Shown here: positions 24,793-34,700 of the stretch, piece after piece
Position numbering within the stretch: position 1 is the stretch's first letter
How the letters are laid out: every line of letters begins with the position of its first letter
Assembly: GCA_017524785.1 (NCBI GenBank)
Contig: JAFXUY010000015.1
Coordinates: forward strand, 1 to 43,765
Origin: Bacteroidales bacterium
GTDB lineage: Bacteria; Bacteroidota; Bacteroidia; Bacteroidales; P3
Direction of reading: 5' to 3'
Length of the DNA stretch: 43,765 bases
The notes under the pieces: model-generated
What the model saw: only the letters and a program-made list of their open reading frames with translations
Told to the model about the DNA's origin: nothing
Database searches by the model: none
Program-made: the position numbers and the translations under genes

Positions 24793-25362
24793 ATGAAGGG
24801 TTTTTGTTTCTTGAGTGCCGTGCCCATGAGGGCTGAAGCCAGCGACCGCGCCGAGATGGTCAACCAGCTGCTGGCAGGCGACACCGTCGATGTCGTTGAA
24901 CGACAGGAGAAGTGGAGCCTGGTGCAGGGCGACTACGACGGCTACCGCGGATGGGTCGACAACAAACAATACGTACCATTCTCTACCGCCGCCGACCTTG
25001 CCGAGCGGCTCTTCCTCGGCACCCCCTACCTATGGGGCGGCCGCTGGACGGGCGGCATCGACTGCTCCGGCCTCTCGCAAGTGTGCTTCAAAGCCAAAGG
25101 CATCTGGCTGCCGCGCGACGCCTCGCAGCAAGCCACCTGCGGCGTGGAGGTATGTCCCTGCGACGTGCAGCGTGACGACCTGGCATTCTTCCACAACGAC
25201 CAGGGCCGCATCATACATGTGGGCATCTGCATGGGCGACGGCCGCATTGTCCACGCCTCGGGCCAGGTGCGCATCGACACCCTCGACAGCAAGGGCATCT
25301 TCGTGGAACGCACACAATCCTACTCCCATACCCTCCACAGCATCCGCCGGGTAACGGAATGA
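24793..25362 (+). CDS. NlpC/P60 (C40) peptidase with N-terminal SH3 domain
   Basis: A 189-residue cysteine peptidase. Residues about 4-62 form a bacterial SH3 domain (MRAEASDRAEMVNQLLAGD, WSLVQGDYDGYRGWV). The catalytic domain covers about 68-189 with nucleophile Cys91 in DCSG, His142 in RIIHVGI and His154 in VHASG. It cleaves peptide stems of peptidoglycan fragments. There is no obvious signal peptide: the N-terminus (MKGFCFLSAVPMR) starts directly on the SH3 domain, so it may act in the cytoplasm on recycled muropeptides. It follows DUF4294 after a repeat spacer. Confidence 0.93.
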   Translation: MKGFCFLSAVPMRAEASDRAEMVNQLLAGDTVDVVERQEKWSLVQGDYDGYRGWVDNKQYVPFSTAADLAERLFLGTPYLWGGRWTGGIDCSGLSQVCFKAKGIWLPRDASQQATCGVEVCPCDVQRDDLAFFHNDQGRIIHVGICMGDGRIVHASGQVRIDTLDSKGIFVERTQSYSHTLHSIRRVTE

Positions 25363-25386
25363 CTCCAAATCTTATTTCCCTACACC

Positions 25387-25411
25387 ATCCCTGCCACATT
25401 TAGGCAGGGAT
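25387..25411 (+). terminator. Hairpin after the NlpC/P60 gene
   Basis: Nine-base stem atccctgcc/ggcagggat with loop acattta, 25 bases past the stop. There is no strong U-tract, so termination is only probable. Confidence 0.5.
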
Positions 25412-25481
25412 AGTGCTCATTTTGTGTATATTAGGCACCAAGGCCGCCGTTAAACAGCGGTAACCCCACTGTAAGTCAGCC

Positions 25482-25563
25482 TGTTGTCATGTTGTTCTTT
25501 AGTTGTTCTTATGTTGTTCTTTAGTTTTTTTCATAAGAACAACATAAGAACAACATGACAACA
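25482..25563. repeat. Hairpin of tandem gttgttcttat 11-mers
   Basis: The left side has three 11-base units (gttgttcttta, gttgttcttat, gttgttcttta) after tgttgtcat; the right side (25532-25563) has the reverse complement of two units plus atgacaaca. The outer 18 bases pair perfectly. The spacer 25363-25723 holds no ORF that I trust; it also has a 9-base gtcggcagg/cctgccgac inverted pair near 25581 and 25670. Confidence 0.85.
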
Positions 25564-25723
25564 ATATGCGAACAAGGCCAGTCGGCAGGTAGTCTGCACC
25601 CATTTGCCAGCAGGTTGATGGGAAGAGGGTCTGTTTGGTCAAAATCTTGGGCGGGAAAACAATAAAAACAGCCTGCCGACGTTACATTATAGTTTTAATA
25701 AGTAATAAAAGTAAAAAGACTAT

Positions 25724-27715
25724 ATGAAGAAAGTGTTTGTTATTGCAGCACTGGCGGTGTTTTTCTGCGCCGCCGCCAGCGCGCAGGAAGGGGTCCTGCC
25801 GGGGAAATATGTAGGGCACAACACCGTGACGGCGTTCGACTCGACGGGCGTGTATATGGAGGAGAGCGGCTTGAGCCACATCCTGACCCACAAGCGCGTG
25901 AAGGCCATCAGCTATAAAGGCTGCGCCATGCTCAAGAGCGTGAAGATAGACTACGACCCGCTGTCGGCCTGGTGCGACATCACACACGTGCTGGTGCACC
26001 GCGCCGCCACCGGACAGACCGACACCCTGGTGTGGCCCGGCCGCGAGGGCAACGTGGAGGTGTACGACTATGTGGCTCCTGCCCGCATGATCTACTGGGG
26101 TGCCAGCCAGAAGATGGTAGACGTGGGACATTTGGACCTGCACGACGAGCTGGAGGTGTGGACCTACAAGAAAGGCTACACCTACGCGCTGCTGACCGAC
26201 GAGCAGCCCTCGCTGAACGGCACCTTCGCCGCTCTGCCCGAGGACGACGCCCGATATATTCCGCCCATGAAAGGCCACTACTACGACATAGTGCCCTTCT
26301 GGAGCGACGAGCCGGTGCAGCGCAAGGTGTACCAGCTGAACATCCTCGACACAAAGAACCTGCAATATCGCGTGTACAACGGCGAGTTGAACACCAAGAA
26401 AGAGGCCGCCGACGAAGAGGGCCGCTCGCTCTACACCTTCACCAAGAGCGACATCATGCCCCTGAAGCGCGAGCAGCGTGCGCTGGCCAACAACGACATA
26501 CAGCCGAAGCTGCTGCTTTCGACCAGTCCCGACTGGCAGGCCAAGAGCCGCTGGTTCTACGGCGTGAACGAAGACTACGGGTCGTTCAAGGCCACACCCG
26601 AGGTGCAGAAGAAGGTGAACGAGATACTGCGTGGCGCCAAGGACGAGATGGACAGCATAGGCCGACTGACCCACTGGGTGGCCGACAACATACGCTATGC
26701 AGGCATCTCGATGGGCGAGGGTGAAGGCTTTACGCTGCACAACCAAGAGATGAACATGAAAGACCGCTGCGGCGTGTGCAAGGACAAAGCCTCGACGCTG
26801 ATAGGCTTCCTGCGTGCCGCCGGCTTCAAGGCCTACGCCGCCATGACCATGGCCGGCGAGCGCATCGACCGCATACCCGCCGACCAGTTCAACCACTCGG
26901 TGTGCGCCGTGCAGCTGCGCAACGGCAAGTTCGCCATGCTCGACCCCACATGGGTGCCCAACGTGCGCGAGCTGTGGAGCAGCGCCGAGCAGCAGCAGGG
27001 CTACCTGATAGGCACCGAAGAGGGCTGCGACCTGATGGAGACGCCCATCTCGCCTGCGGAGAACCACTATGTCCGCATCAGCGGCGAGAGCACCATCGAC
27101 GTGGTGGGCAATATGGTGGGAACCATAAGCATCACCGCCGAGGGCCAGAGCGACGCCTCGGTGCGTGGCGTGTTCAGCGCCCGCCAGGCCGACTGGCGCC
27201 GCAACCTGGAGATGGAGCTGCTGCAGATAGCCCCCAACGCACAGATTCTCGACATACAGTATACCGACCCCGACCGCTACCTTGAGCAGCCGGTGACGAT
27301 AACCTACAAATATATCATCCCCAACTATGCCACCGTGGGCACCAACGCCATCGAGTTCATACCGCTGACAGCCCGCGGCTTCTTCAACCGCACGATGACG
27401 CACCTCTACTTCGACTTCAGCAAAGAGACGCGCACGCAGCCCTTCAGCGACCGCTGCTCGCGACTGGTGCAGATACAGGAGACCATCACGCTGCCCTTCG
27501 CCCCGGCGAAATTCCACTACCCGATGGTCGACGGCATTGCCAACCCCGCCGCTTCGTTCGGCTGCGGCTTCCAGATGGAGGGCAACAAACTCACCTTCGG
27601 CGAGAGCCTGATGTTCGGCAAGCGCCTCTACGAGGCCGACGACTGGCCTGCCTTCCGCGCTTCGGCAATGTCGCAGATGAAGGTGGCCGAGACACCGGTT
27701 ATCCTGACCAAGTAG
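25724..27715 (+). CDS. DUF3857/transglutaminase-like secreted protein (663 residues)
   Basis: Signal peptide MKKVFVIAALAVFFCAAASAQ. The N-terminal half (about 22-300) is the beta-rich DUF3857 domain. A transglutaminase-like papain fold follows: RLTHWVADNIRYAGI, catalytic Cys in MKDRCGVCKDKASTL (near 349-352), His in QFNHSVCAV (near 390) and Asp in AMLDPTWVPN (near 406). The triad is complete, so cysteine-protease or cross-linking activity is possible. A C-terminal beta region (about 450-663) follows. The protein is probably periplasmic. It is paired with a second DUF3857 protein downstream; the stop codon TAG at 27713-27715 is part of the repeat at 27710-27751. Confidence 0.9.
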   Translation: MKKVFVIAALAVFFCAAASAQEGVLPGKYVGHNTVTAFDSTGVYMEESGLSHILTHKRVKAISYKGCAMLKSVKIDYDPLSAWCDITHVLVHRAATGQTDTLVWPGREGNVEVYDYVAPARMIYWGASQKMVDVGHLDLHDELEVWTYKKGYTYALLTDEQPSLNGTFAALPEDDARYIPPMKGHYYDIVPFWSDEPVQRKVYQLNILDTKNLQYRVYNGELNTKKEAADEEGRSLYTFTKSDIMPLKREQRALANNDIQPKLLLSTSPDWQAKSRWFYGVNEDYGSFKATPEVQKKVNEILRGAKDEMDSIGRLTHWVADNIRYAGISMGEGEGFTLHNQEMNMKDRCGVCKDKASTLIGFLRAAGFKAYAAMTMAGERIDRIPADQFNHSVCAVQLRNGKFAMLDPTWVPNVRELWSSAEQQQGYLIGTEEGCDLMETPISPAENHYVRISGESTIDVVGNMVGTISITAEGQSDASVRGVFSARQADWRRNLEMELLQIAPNAQILDIQYTDPDRYLEQPVTITYKYIIPNYATVGTNAIEFIPLTARGFFNRTMTHLYFDFSKETRTQPFSDRCSRLVQIQETITLPFAPAKFHYPMVDGIANPAASFGCGFQMEGNKLTFGESLMFGKRLYEADDWPAFRASAMSQMKVAETPVILTK

Positions 27716-27751
27716 TTAAGTAGACAGTAGTTAAGTAGTCAAGTAGTTAAG
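27710..27751. repeat. Tandem agtagttaag repeat, copy 2, containing a stop codon
   Basis: Same units as 24746-24788. Here the array overlaps the 3' end of the preceding gene and supplies its TAG stop, and it sits 18 bases before the next start codon. Confidence 0.88.
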
Positions 27752-27769
27752 ACAATAGATTTTCACATT

Positions 27770-29254
27770 ATGAAAAAGATATTCTTTATAGCAGCTATAA
27801 TATCAATATTCAACATCCAGCTTTCGACTTTGAAAGCCCAGGAGCCCGACGCACGGTTCAAGACGCTGAAGTATGAGTGGACGATGAACGCCGACGGCAC
27901 GAGCGACTACCACTACCGCCACGAAGTGCAGATACTGCGCAACCGCGCGCTGGTGGCCTACGCCGACAAAGGCGAGACCTTCGTGGTCTTCAACCCCGAC
28001 CTCGAGGAGTTGACGGTGAACGAGGTGTACACCATACAGAAAGACGGCACCCGCGTCGACATGCCGCAGAACGCCTTCGTCTACCAGCTGCCTTCGCAGT
28101 GCACCGACTGCGGCCGCTTCAACCACCTGCGCGAGCTGGCCATGGTGCACACTGGCATGGAGCTGGGCTGCACCATAGTGGTCGACTACACCATACACCG
28201 CCACTACAACTACCTCCACGAGAGCATCCCGCTGTGGCGCGAGTGCCCGGTCGACAGGCTGGAGGTGGTGGTGAACTACAACCACAACGACATGGAGATG
28301 AAGTACACCATCGACGGTGTACAGAACCTGCCCGAGAACAGCGTGAAAAAGGACGAGTTGGACAATGGACTGCACTATACTTTTGAGAACCTGCAGCAGG
28401 CCCCCAAAGAGCCTTATATGCCCGCCGACTACGTACCGGTGCTGCGCATCCACAACGGCATTCCGGAATTCACGCCGGCCTTCGACAATGCAAAGTTCAG
28501 CGGTGCGCAGGATGCCATGAGCCGGATTGCCGGTCGCGGCAGCAAGCGCGACAAAGTGAATGCCATACGCGACTTTGTGGTAGACAACATACACCTAAAC
28601 AATATCGACCCCGCCCACCTGGGCTACACCCACGCCACCGCCGAAGAAGTGTGGCAGACGGGCTGCGGCACCGCCACCGACAAGGCCGTACTGCTGGCCG
28701 CTCTGCTCAACGACGAGGGCTTCGAGGCCCGCGTGCTGGGCGACGAGATGGACGAGGTTGGAGTGGTGTTCGACACGCTGGAGTACCGCCTAAGCGCACG
28801 CAGCAAAGCCCCCATGTACCTCTACGGCGAAGCCAAAGACGAGATGGTACAGAGCAGCATTAAAGAGAGCCGCGAGGCCAAAATGGACACGCTGCAGGAC
28901 GGCTTCTATCGCCTGAAGCTCGACCCCGTTGCCGGTGCTCCCGCCATCAGCGCCAAGCGCCTGGCACTCTATCGCACGACGCCCCTTCAGAGCACCGCCT
29001 GCGACCTGAAGAGCGATATCAGTTACACCCTGCCTGAAGGCCTGAAGATGGTAGCCCCCGCACAAAGCCGCAAGCTCGACTTCGACGGTGTGGGCAGCGT
29101 GGAGATCACCATCAAACAGAGCGGGAAGAAAGTGCGCGTGGTGCGCAATATGAAGCTCGAAAAGGGCGAGATAGCGTTGGCCGACTACAGCGCATACCGC
29201 CAGCTGATAGCCCTATGGCAGAGCGTGGACGGAGTGCTATTGCAACAGAAATAA
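27770..29254 (+). CDS. DUF3857 protein with degenerate transglutaminase fold (494 residues)
   Basis: Signal peptide MKKIFFIAAIISIFNIQL, ending near LKAQ. The DUF3857 domain (about 25-240) includes YHYRHEVQILRNRALVAY and MELGCTIVVDYTIHRHYNY. The transglutaminase-like part (about 250-345) has VDNIHLNNIDPAHLGY and a cysteine in WQTGCGTATDKAVLLAALL. The segment where the catalytic His and Asp should follow (EVGVVFDTLEYRLSARSKAP) contains no histidine, so catalysis is doubtful. It probably binds rather than cuts, perhaps assisting the 663-residue partner 54 bases upstream. A 21-base terminator stem starts directly after its stop. Confidence 0.88.
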   Translation: MKKIFFIAAIISIFNIQLSTLKAQEPDARFKTLKYEWTMNADGTSDYHYRHEVQILRNRALVAYADKGETFVVFNPDLEELTVNEVYTIQKDGTRVDMPQNAFVYQLPSQCTDCGRFNHLRELAMVHTGMELGCTIVVDYTIHRHYNYLHESIPLWRECPVDRLEVVVNYNHNDMEMKYTIDGVQNLPENSVKKDELDNGLHYTFENLQQAPKEPYMPADYVPVLRIHNGIPEFTPAFDNAKFSGAQDAMSRIAGRGSKRDKVNAIRDFVVDNIHLNNIDPAHLGYTHATAEEVWQTGCGTATDKAVLLAALLNDEGFEARVLGDEMDEVGVVFDTLEYRLSARSKAPMYLYGEAKDEMVQSSIKESREAKMDTLQDGFYRLKLDPVAGAPAISAKRLALYRTTPLQSTACDLKSDISYTLPEGLKMVAPAQSRKLDFDGVGSVEITIKQSGKKVRVVRNMKLEKGEIALADYSAYRQLIALWQSVDGVLLQQK

Positions 29255-29255
29255 T

Positions 29256-29301
29256 CCGAAACGAGAAGCGGCACCCGAATGGGTGCCGCTTCTCGTTTCG
29301 G
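29256..29301. terminator. Perfect 21-base-pair bidirectional terminator
   Basis: 29256-29276 and 29281-29301 are exact reverse complements with loop gaat. It lies between the convergent DUF3857 gene (stop 29254) and HerA-like gene (stop 29313), with only a 58-base gap. Confidence 0.92.
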
Positions 29302-29312
29302 GTCACTTAATA

Positions 29313-30896
29313 TTATTTAAGCAGATTGCCTAGGATGTCGCGCGTCAGCGTCCGCGTGACAGTGCTTGTGGTGTTCTTCACAATCTTCTGGCCCACGGAG
29401 GTCTTGCTCTTGGTCTTCTTGCCACTGATGGCATCGCTCACGGCGGTGCCGGCGGCGGTGGCCAAGGTGCCTGTGACGGCTATCATCACCGACTTGAGGA
29501 TTTTGCTGCCGATGCCTTTCTTCTTGGTCTCCTTCTTGGGGGCGGCCTCTTCCCTACCCTTCTTTGCAGGTACCGCAGCTTCCTCTTCGACCTCGACCAT
29601 TGCGGCGGCCTCCTCGGCCTCGGCGATGAGCTGTTCGAAGGCGCTCTCGCGGTCTATCGGTGTGTCGTATTTAGCACGCAGCGGACTGCCATAGATGATG
29701 GCTCCGCGCTGCTCGGGGGTGATGGCACCAATCTGCGACAGCGGGAAGAGTATCTTGGCACGCTGCACAACGCTGGGGGCACCTTTGGCATCAAGGAAAC
29801 TCACCAGTGCCTCGCCGGTCTCCAGTTCCGTGATGGCTTCGTCGGTCTTGAAGGCGGGGTTGGGACGGAAAGTGTCGGCGGCAGTCTTCACGGCCTTCTG
29901 GTCCTTGGGGGTATAGGCACGCAGGGCATGCTGCACACGGTTGCCAAGCTGGCCCAGAATATTCTCGGGGATGTCGGTGGGGCTCTGCGTGACAAAGTAG
30001 ATGCCGACGCCCTTGGAGCGTATAAGACGTATCACCTGCTCTATCTTGTCGACCAGAGCCTTCGACGTGTCTTCGAAGAGCATGTGTGCCTCGTCGAAGA
30101 AGAAGACGAGCTTGGGCAGTTCCTGGTCGCCCACCTCGGGCAGGGTGCTGTAGAGTTCAGAGAGAAGCCACAGCAGGAAGGTGCTGTAGAGCTTGGGCTG
30201 CAGCATTAGCTTGTCGGCGGCAAGCACATTCATGATACCTTTGCCGTCGCGTGTCTCCAGCAGGTCGTTAATATCGAACGAAGGCTCGCCGAAGAAGCGG
30301 TCGGCACCTTGTGCGTCGAGCTGCAACAGGGCGCGCTGGATGGCGCCGACGGTTGTCGTGCTGATGTTGCCATACTGCGTGGTGTATTCCTTGGCGTGCT
30401 TGGCCACATAGTCGAGCATGGCGCGCAGGTCTTTCATGTCGAGGATGAGCAGACCGCGCTCGTCGGCGATGCGGAACACGATGTTCAACACACCGTCCTG
30501 CGTCTCGTTGAGGCCCAGCAGGCGGCTGAGCAGCTGTGGACCCATCTGGCTGACAGTGGCGCGCATAGGGTGTCCCTGTTCGCCATAAACGTCGAAGAAG
30601 CGGACGGGGCATGCCTGGAACTGTGGGTCGGGCACGCCGAAGGCGTCTTTGCGCTTCTCGATGAAGCCACTCATCTGGCCAGCCTGGCTGATGCCGCTGA
30701 GGTCGCCCTTCATGTCGGCCATGAAGCAGGGCACACCTGCCTGGCAGAAAGTCTCGGCCATCACCTGCAGGGTGACGGTCTTGCCGGTACCGGTGGCACC
30801 GGCTATCAGGCCGTGACGGTTGGCCATACGACCGACGATAGACAGCGCCCCCTCGTCGCAGTGGGCGACGTACAATCCTTGCTCTTTGGTGTACAT
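29313..30896 (-). CDS. HerA-like ATPase (DUF853, YjgR type)
   Basis: A 527-residue P-loop ATPase. The short N-terminus ends at Walker [12 protein letters not shown] (33-43). Then come [16 protein letters not shown], Walker [14 protein letters not shown] (near 260-272) and [39 protein letters not shown], the arginine-finger region typical of HerA/FtsK relatives. After a charged, Ala/Lys-rich linker (about 440-485), the C-terminus holds the small DUF853 tail. The role of YjgR-type proteins is not established; the family lacks the N-terminal barrel domain of true HerA. It follows the outer-membrane barrel gene by 4 bases and ends at a shared terminator. Confidence 0.92.
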   Translation of the reverse strand: MYTKEQGLYVAHCDEGALSIVGRMANRHGLIAGATGTGKTVTLQVMAETFCQAGVPCFMADMKGDLSGISQAGQMSGFIEKRKDAFGVPDPQFQACPVRFFDVYGEQGHPMRATVSQMGPQLLSRLLGLNETQDGVLNIVFRIADERGLLILDMKDLRAMLDYVAKHAKEYTTQYGNISTTTVGAIQRALLQLDAQGADRFFGEPSFDINDLLETRDGKGIMNVLAADKLMLQPKLYSTFLLWLLSELYSTLPEVGDQELPKLVFFFDEAHMLFEDTSKALVDKIEQVIRLIRSKGVGIYFVTQSPTDIPENILGQLGNRVQHALRAYTPKDQKAVKTAADTFRPNPAFKTDEAITELETGEALVSFLDAKGAPSVVQRAKILFPLSQIGAITPEQRGAIIYGSPLRAKYDTPIDRESAFEQLIAEAEEAAAMVEVEEEAAVPAKKGREEAAPKKETKKKGIGSKILKSVMIAVTGTLATAAGTAVSDAISGKKTKSKTSVGQKIVKNTTSTVTRTLTRDILGNLLK

Positions 30897-30900
30897 ATCT

Positions 30901-31674
30901 CTAGAAAGTGTAATTGAATCCTAAACGAAGCATGGGACTTTCCCAGCGCAGGGTCTCCATCAGGGTCTTGAGGCCGGCATAGATACGGGTGTTGGTGCGT
31001 ACATTCTGCACCGGCTGGCCGTCGACCATATGTATGTCAGTGGGCTTGCTGCCGTCGTGAGTCTCCTTCTCGCTGATATAGCCAATGCTCAGGAAATCGA
31101 GGCTCAATTCTGCGCTCAGGTGTTTCGAGAATTCGTATGTGATGGTGGGACGCAGGCTCACACCCCACGAGAAATACTTCACACTGTCGTCCATCGGGTA
31201 GCCGGTGCCCTCCTGATACTCGTTGTTGTTGCGGAAAGGCGTGTTGTAGCTCTGCAGGATGTTGGTGTAGCCCAGCGAGCGGATGTTGCCCTGCAGCAGG
31301 AGGTGGAAGTGCATGTTGCCGTATTTGAACAGTTCGTACTTCACCTGCGGTGCCACAGTCCAGCCGGAGCGGGCATACTGATAGCGGAAGTTGTTGAACT
31401 GGCGGGGCTGCCCCTCGAAGATAGTGTCGATCTGTGTGGTCAGGGTGTCCCAGCTGTTGCTCAGGTAGCCACCCATGATACCCACATAAAGCTTCGGGGT
31501 AACCATATAGCCAACCTGCAGGCCTCCCAGCCATGTGGATGACTTGAAATAGTCGTCGTTCCAAGAATTCACGGTTTTAGTCTGGTAATATCCGCCCTGG
31601 AGGCCTACCACCACCTGTGCGCCGGCCGAAGCCATCACGGCCATCGCCGCCAAGAGAAGTACTGTTTTCTTCAT
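30901..31674 (-). CDS. Outer-membrane beta-barrel protein
   Basis: A 257-residue protein with signal peptide [20 protein letters not shown]. Alternating hydrophobic/polar strands with many aromatic residues cover the whole length ([53 protein letters not shown]). It ends LRLGFNYTF, a terminal aromatic that directs barrel assembly by BAM. It is likely an 8- or 10-stranded barrel; function unknown. It lies 4 bases upstream of the HerA-like gene and 87 bases downstream of the helicase, so co-transcription with at least the former is likely. Confidence 0.88.
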   Translation of the reverse strand: MKKTVLLLAAMAVMASAGAQVVVGLQGGYYQTKTVNSWNDDYFKSSTWLGGLQVGYMVTPKLYVGIMGGYLSNSWDTLTTQIDTIFEGQPRQFNNFRYQYARSGWTVAPQVKYELFKYGNMHFHLLLQGNIRSLGYTNILQSYNTPFRNNNEYQEGTGYPMDDSVKYFSWGVSLRPTITYEFSKHLSAELSLDFLSIGYISEKETHDGSKPTDIHMVDGQPVQNVRTNTRIYAGLKTLMETLRWESPMLRLGFNYTF

Positions 31675-31760
31675 CTGTGTTACGTTATTATGATTGCTAA
31701 AACGCGATAATATGTTAATTATTGTATATCTGCGAATATTTTTTTAGCGCTTGTGGCCAA

Positions 31761-34700
31761 TCAAACCGCTTCCACCTCGACATTGGGTTCAAGGTAGAGG
31801 AGCCAGCCGCTGACATTGGGGTAACCCATTTGGCGCAGGGCCGTACAATAGCGTTGCACCTGTTCGGAATAGCTGTCGAGATGTTCGCCGGTCTTGAAGT
31901 CGACCACCCAAGTCTCGTCGGGAGTGAAAACAACACGGTCGGGTCGTTCGCGATGGCCGTCGATGGCTATCTCGCATTCGTTCTTTACCTCGTAGGCAGG
32001 GTCGAAGAAGCGACGTGCCGAAGGGTCGTTAACGGCCCTACGTGCCAAATCGGCCAGGCGATGCATCTCGTCGTCGGTAGCCATACTGGTGGCGGCGAAA
32101 CGCGCGATAGCTTCTTCCACCTCGCCAGAATGGCGAACACCTGCCAGCAAATCGTGGGCATAGTTGCCGAAACGTATCTTCTCGGCCTGCAAAGGTGTCA
32201 ATGCACCCTCGGATGGCGACGCAATGAGCACACGTTCGGTCCAATCGGCATAGCTCAAGCGGCGCACCGTTGTCTGTTTCTTCGGCCGCTCTTCTTCCTC
32301 GTCTACGGGATGGACAAACAATTCGTCGCCACAATCATAGCCTTTTTCATTCACGAAACGGTAGAGCATCGCGGGGTAGCGCCGGTCGGCAGCCAGTCGT
32401 TCGTCTAGTTCCTTCTGGCTCTTGGTTTTAATATCGGTAGGGTCAGGACAGAAGAGGTAGAGCTGTTCGGTGGCGCGTGTGAGGGCGACATATAGCATGT
32501 TGAGGCTGTCGACCTCGCTCATCATCACATCGTTGCGACGTACATCATCGAAGATACTTTTGCGGTCGGAGAGCTCCACAAAGGCGGTGGGCAGCGACGG
32601 GCCATCGCCTTCCGTAAGCACAGGCGGAACGTCGACCCACAACTTGGAGGAACGTTTGTTCTTGGCAGGCAGCAGACAGAGAACCACGGGCCGACCTAGG
32701 CCCTTGGCCTTGTGGATTGTCATAAGCTGCACCGCGTCGATTTCCTCGGGCGTGGAGGAAGAAAGACGCCTGCGCATGTCTCCACTGTCGCGGTTGCTCT
32801 CTTCGAACCATTGCAGGAATTCGCCGACATCCTGACGGTGATGGGCCGTGAAGTTGGCCACATAGTTGAGCAGTGACGACACATAGAGGGTGTCGATGCC
32901 GTCGAGCTTCAGTTCGCGCACTATCTCTTCGCAGCAGTCGTAGAGGTCGAGCGAGGCAAGATAGGCAAGGTTCAGTTGTTTTACAGCAGAATCGTTCACC
33001 TGCCTTACCATCATGTCGGCCCATTGGTCGGTCTGTGCTGACCATTGCCCTCCGTCTATCCCCAAAGCCGCCAGACGGTAGGCGAGGTCGGCCTCGGCAG
33101 TGCGGTCGGCTTGGTTGTGCAAGAGGCGCAATGCAGCGATTACCGCCATCACGGCATGGCTCTCGACGAGGTAGAACGACTCGGTGGAGGTCTGCGGCAC
33201 ATCGCTGTGCTGCATCATGTAGCGTCCTATCTCGGCTATCTCGGCATTGGTGCGCGTTAGGATGACCATGTCCTTGTAGGCGTAACCGCAACGCTGTTTG
33301 AGGCGCTGTATGGTGCGCATAATGCCGTCGTATATAGCTTCATTAACATCCTGAAACCCTGCTTCGTCGGCATCGGCCTTAGCAACGAAGTTCACCTCCA
33401 CGTGGCCCTTAATCTTCTTGTGCTTCTTCTGGCGCAGCTCCTCGTGCAGCTCAGGCAAAAGGTCGCCATTGTTGTCGCGCCCGATGTATATGCTTTGCAC
33501 CATAGGATTGTCGACGTAGACCTCGCGGGCCAGGAAGCTGAACAACTCGTTGTTGAAGGTCACTATTGCCTCGGCACTGCGACGATTGTACTCGATATTC
33601 TTGACAATGTAGTTGCCTGGCATTGACAAACTCTGTCCATGATGCTTCATTCCGTCGACATGAGGCAGGCGCACGAACTGCTGCACATCGCCTTGACGGA
33701 AGCGGTAGATAGACTGCTTGCCGTCGCCCACCACCAGCGACTCCATACCCTGGCTGACGCCATTCTCCACCAAGGGTACCAAGTTGTGCCACTGCATGAC
33801 AGAGGTATCCTGGAATTCATCGATGAGCAGATGTCTGTAGCGATTTCCTAGACGCTCGTACACGAAGGGGGCTGGGTTCTCCTCGTCCTCTACAACAGCG
33901 TTAATCACCTTGTTGAAGTCAGACATATGCACGATGTCGTTGTCGTGGGAATAGTGGTGCATCTCTTTGTCGAGCATGTTTAGGACGGCCAAGGAGTATA
34001 TGTCGCGGCAAAGTATGTCGCATGTGTTGCATCTACGTATAGCGTCGTCCATCAGCTGACTAATCTCCTCGTATTTTGCCACTAGTTGCGGCCGCATGGC
34101 ATCGACACTGGCCGCAAGGGCTGGAGGGCATTTAGCTACGGTGAAGGCCCCATTCTCAAAAGCATCCACCACACTCTTCGACGCTTCCTCCATCTTGCCG
34201 TTGGACATCTTGACATAATAGTTGTAGTAGCCCCTCGACTTGCCGGCGGCGGTATCGACGTCAAGGCCTGCGGCATTCAGCATTGCAAGCATCTCGCTGC
34301 CCTTTGCCCTCATCGCAGCCTCCATCTTTTTCTTTTCTGCCACCAAATGCTGACGGATGGTCTTGAAATCCTTAAGTTCCAAGGTAGCAAGCTGTCCAAG
34401 GCGCTCGTCAGCATCTTCGCGGAAAAGCTGCTTGCCGAGATTCTCAATCTCGTAATCCAGCCGATAGCCCTTGCCATCTTCCATACGGCTGTCGGCAAAG
34501 GTCTTAAGTACGTCGGTCAAGTCTTCGTTGCCGGCAGTGCCCGCCTTCGACATTATGCTAGCCACTGCTTCTTCAAGCAGCTTCTGCTGCTCGGTGGTAA
34601 CCTCGAAGTTCGCCGGCTGTCCCAAGTCATGAGCGAAGGTGCGCACTATACGATGCATGAAGCTGTCGATGGTGCTCACCGAGAGGTCGCTGTAGCGGTG

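Noticed and set aside
25682..27517. 611-residue minus-strand frame opposite the DUF3857 gene
   Set aside because: No start context or domain; the plus frame has a signal peptide and catalytic residues.
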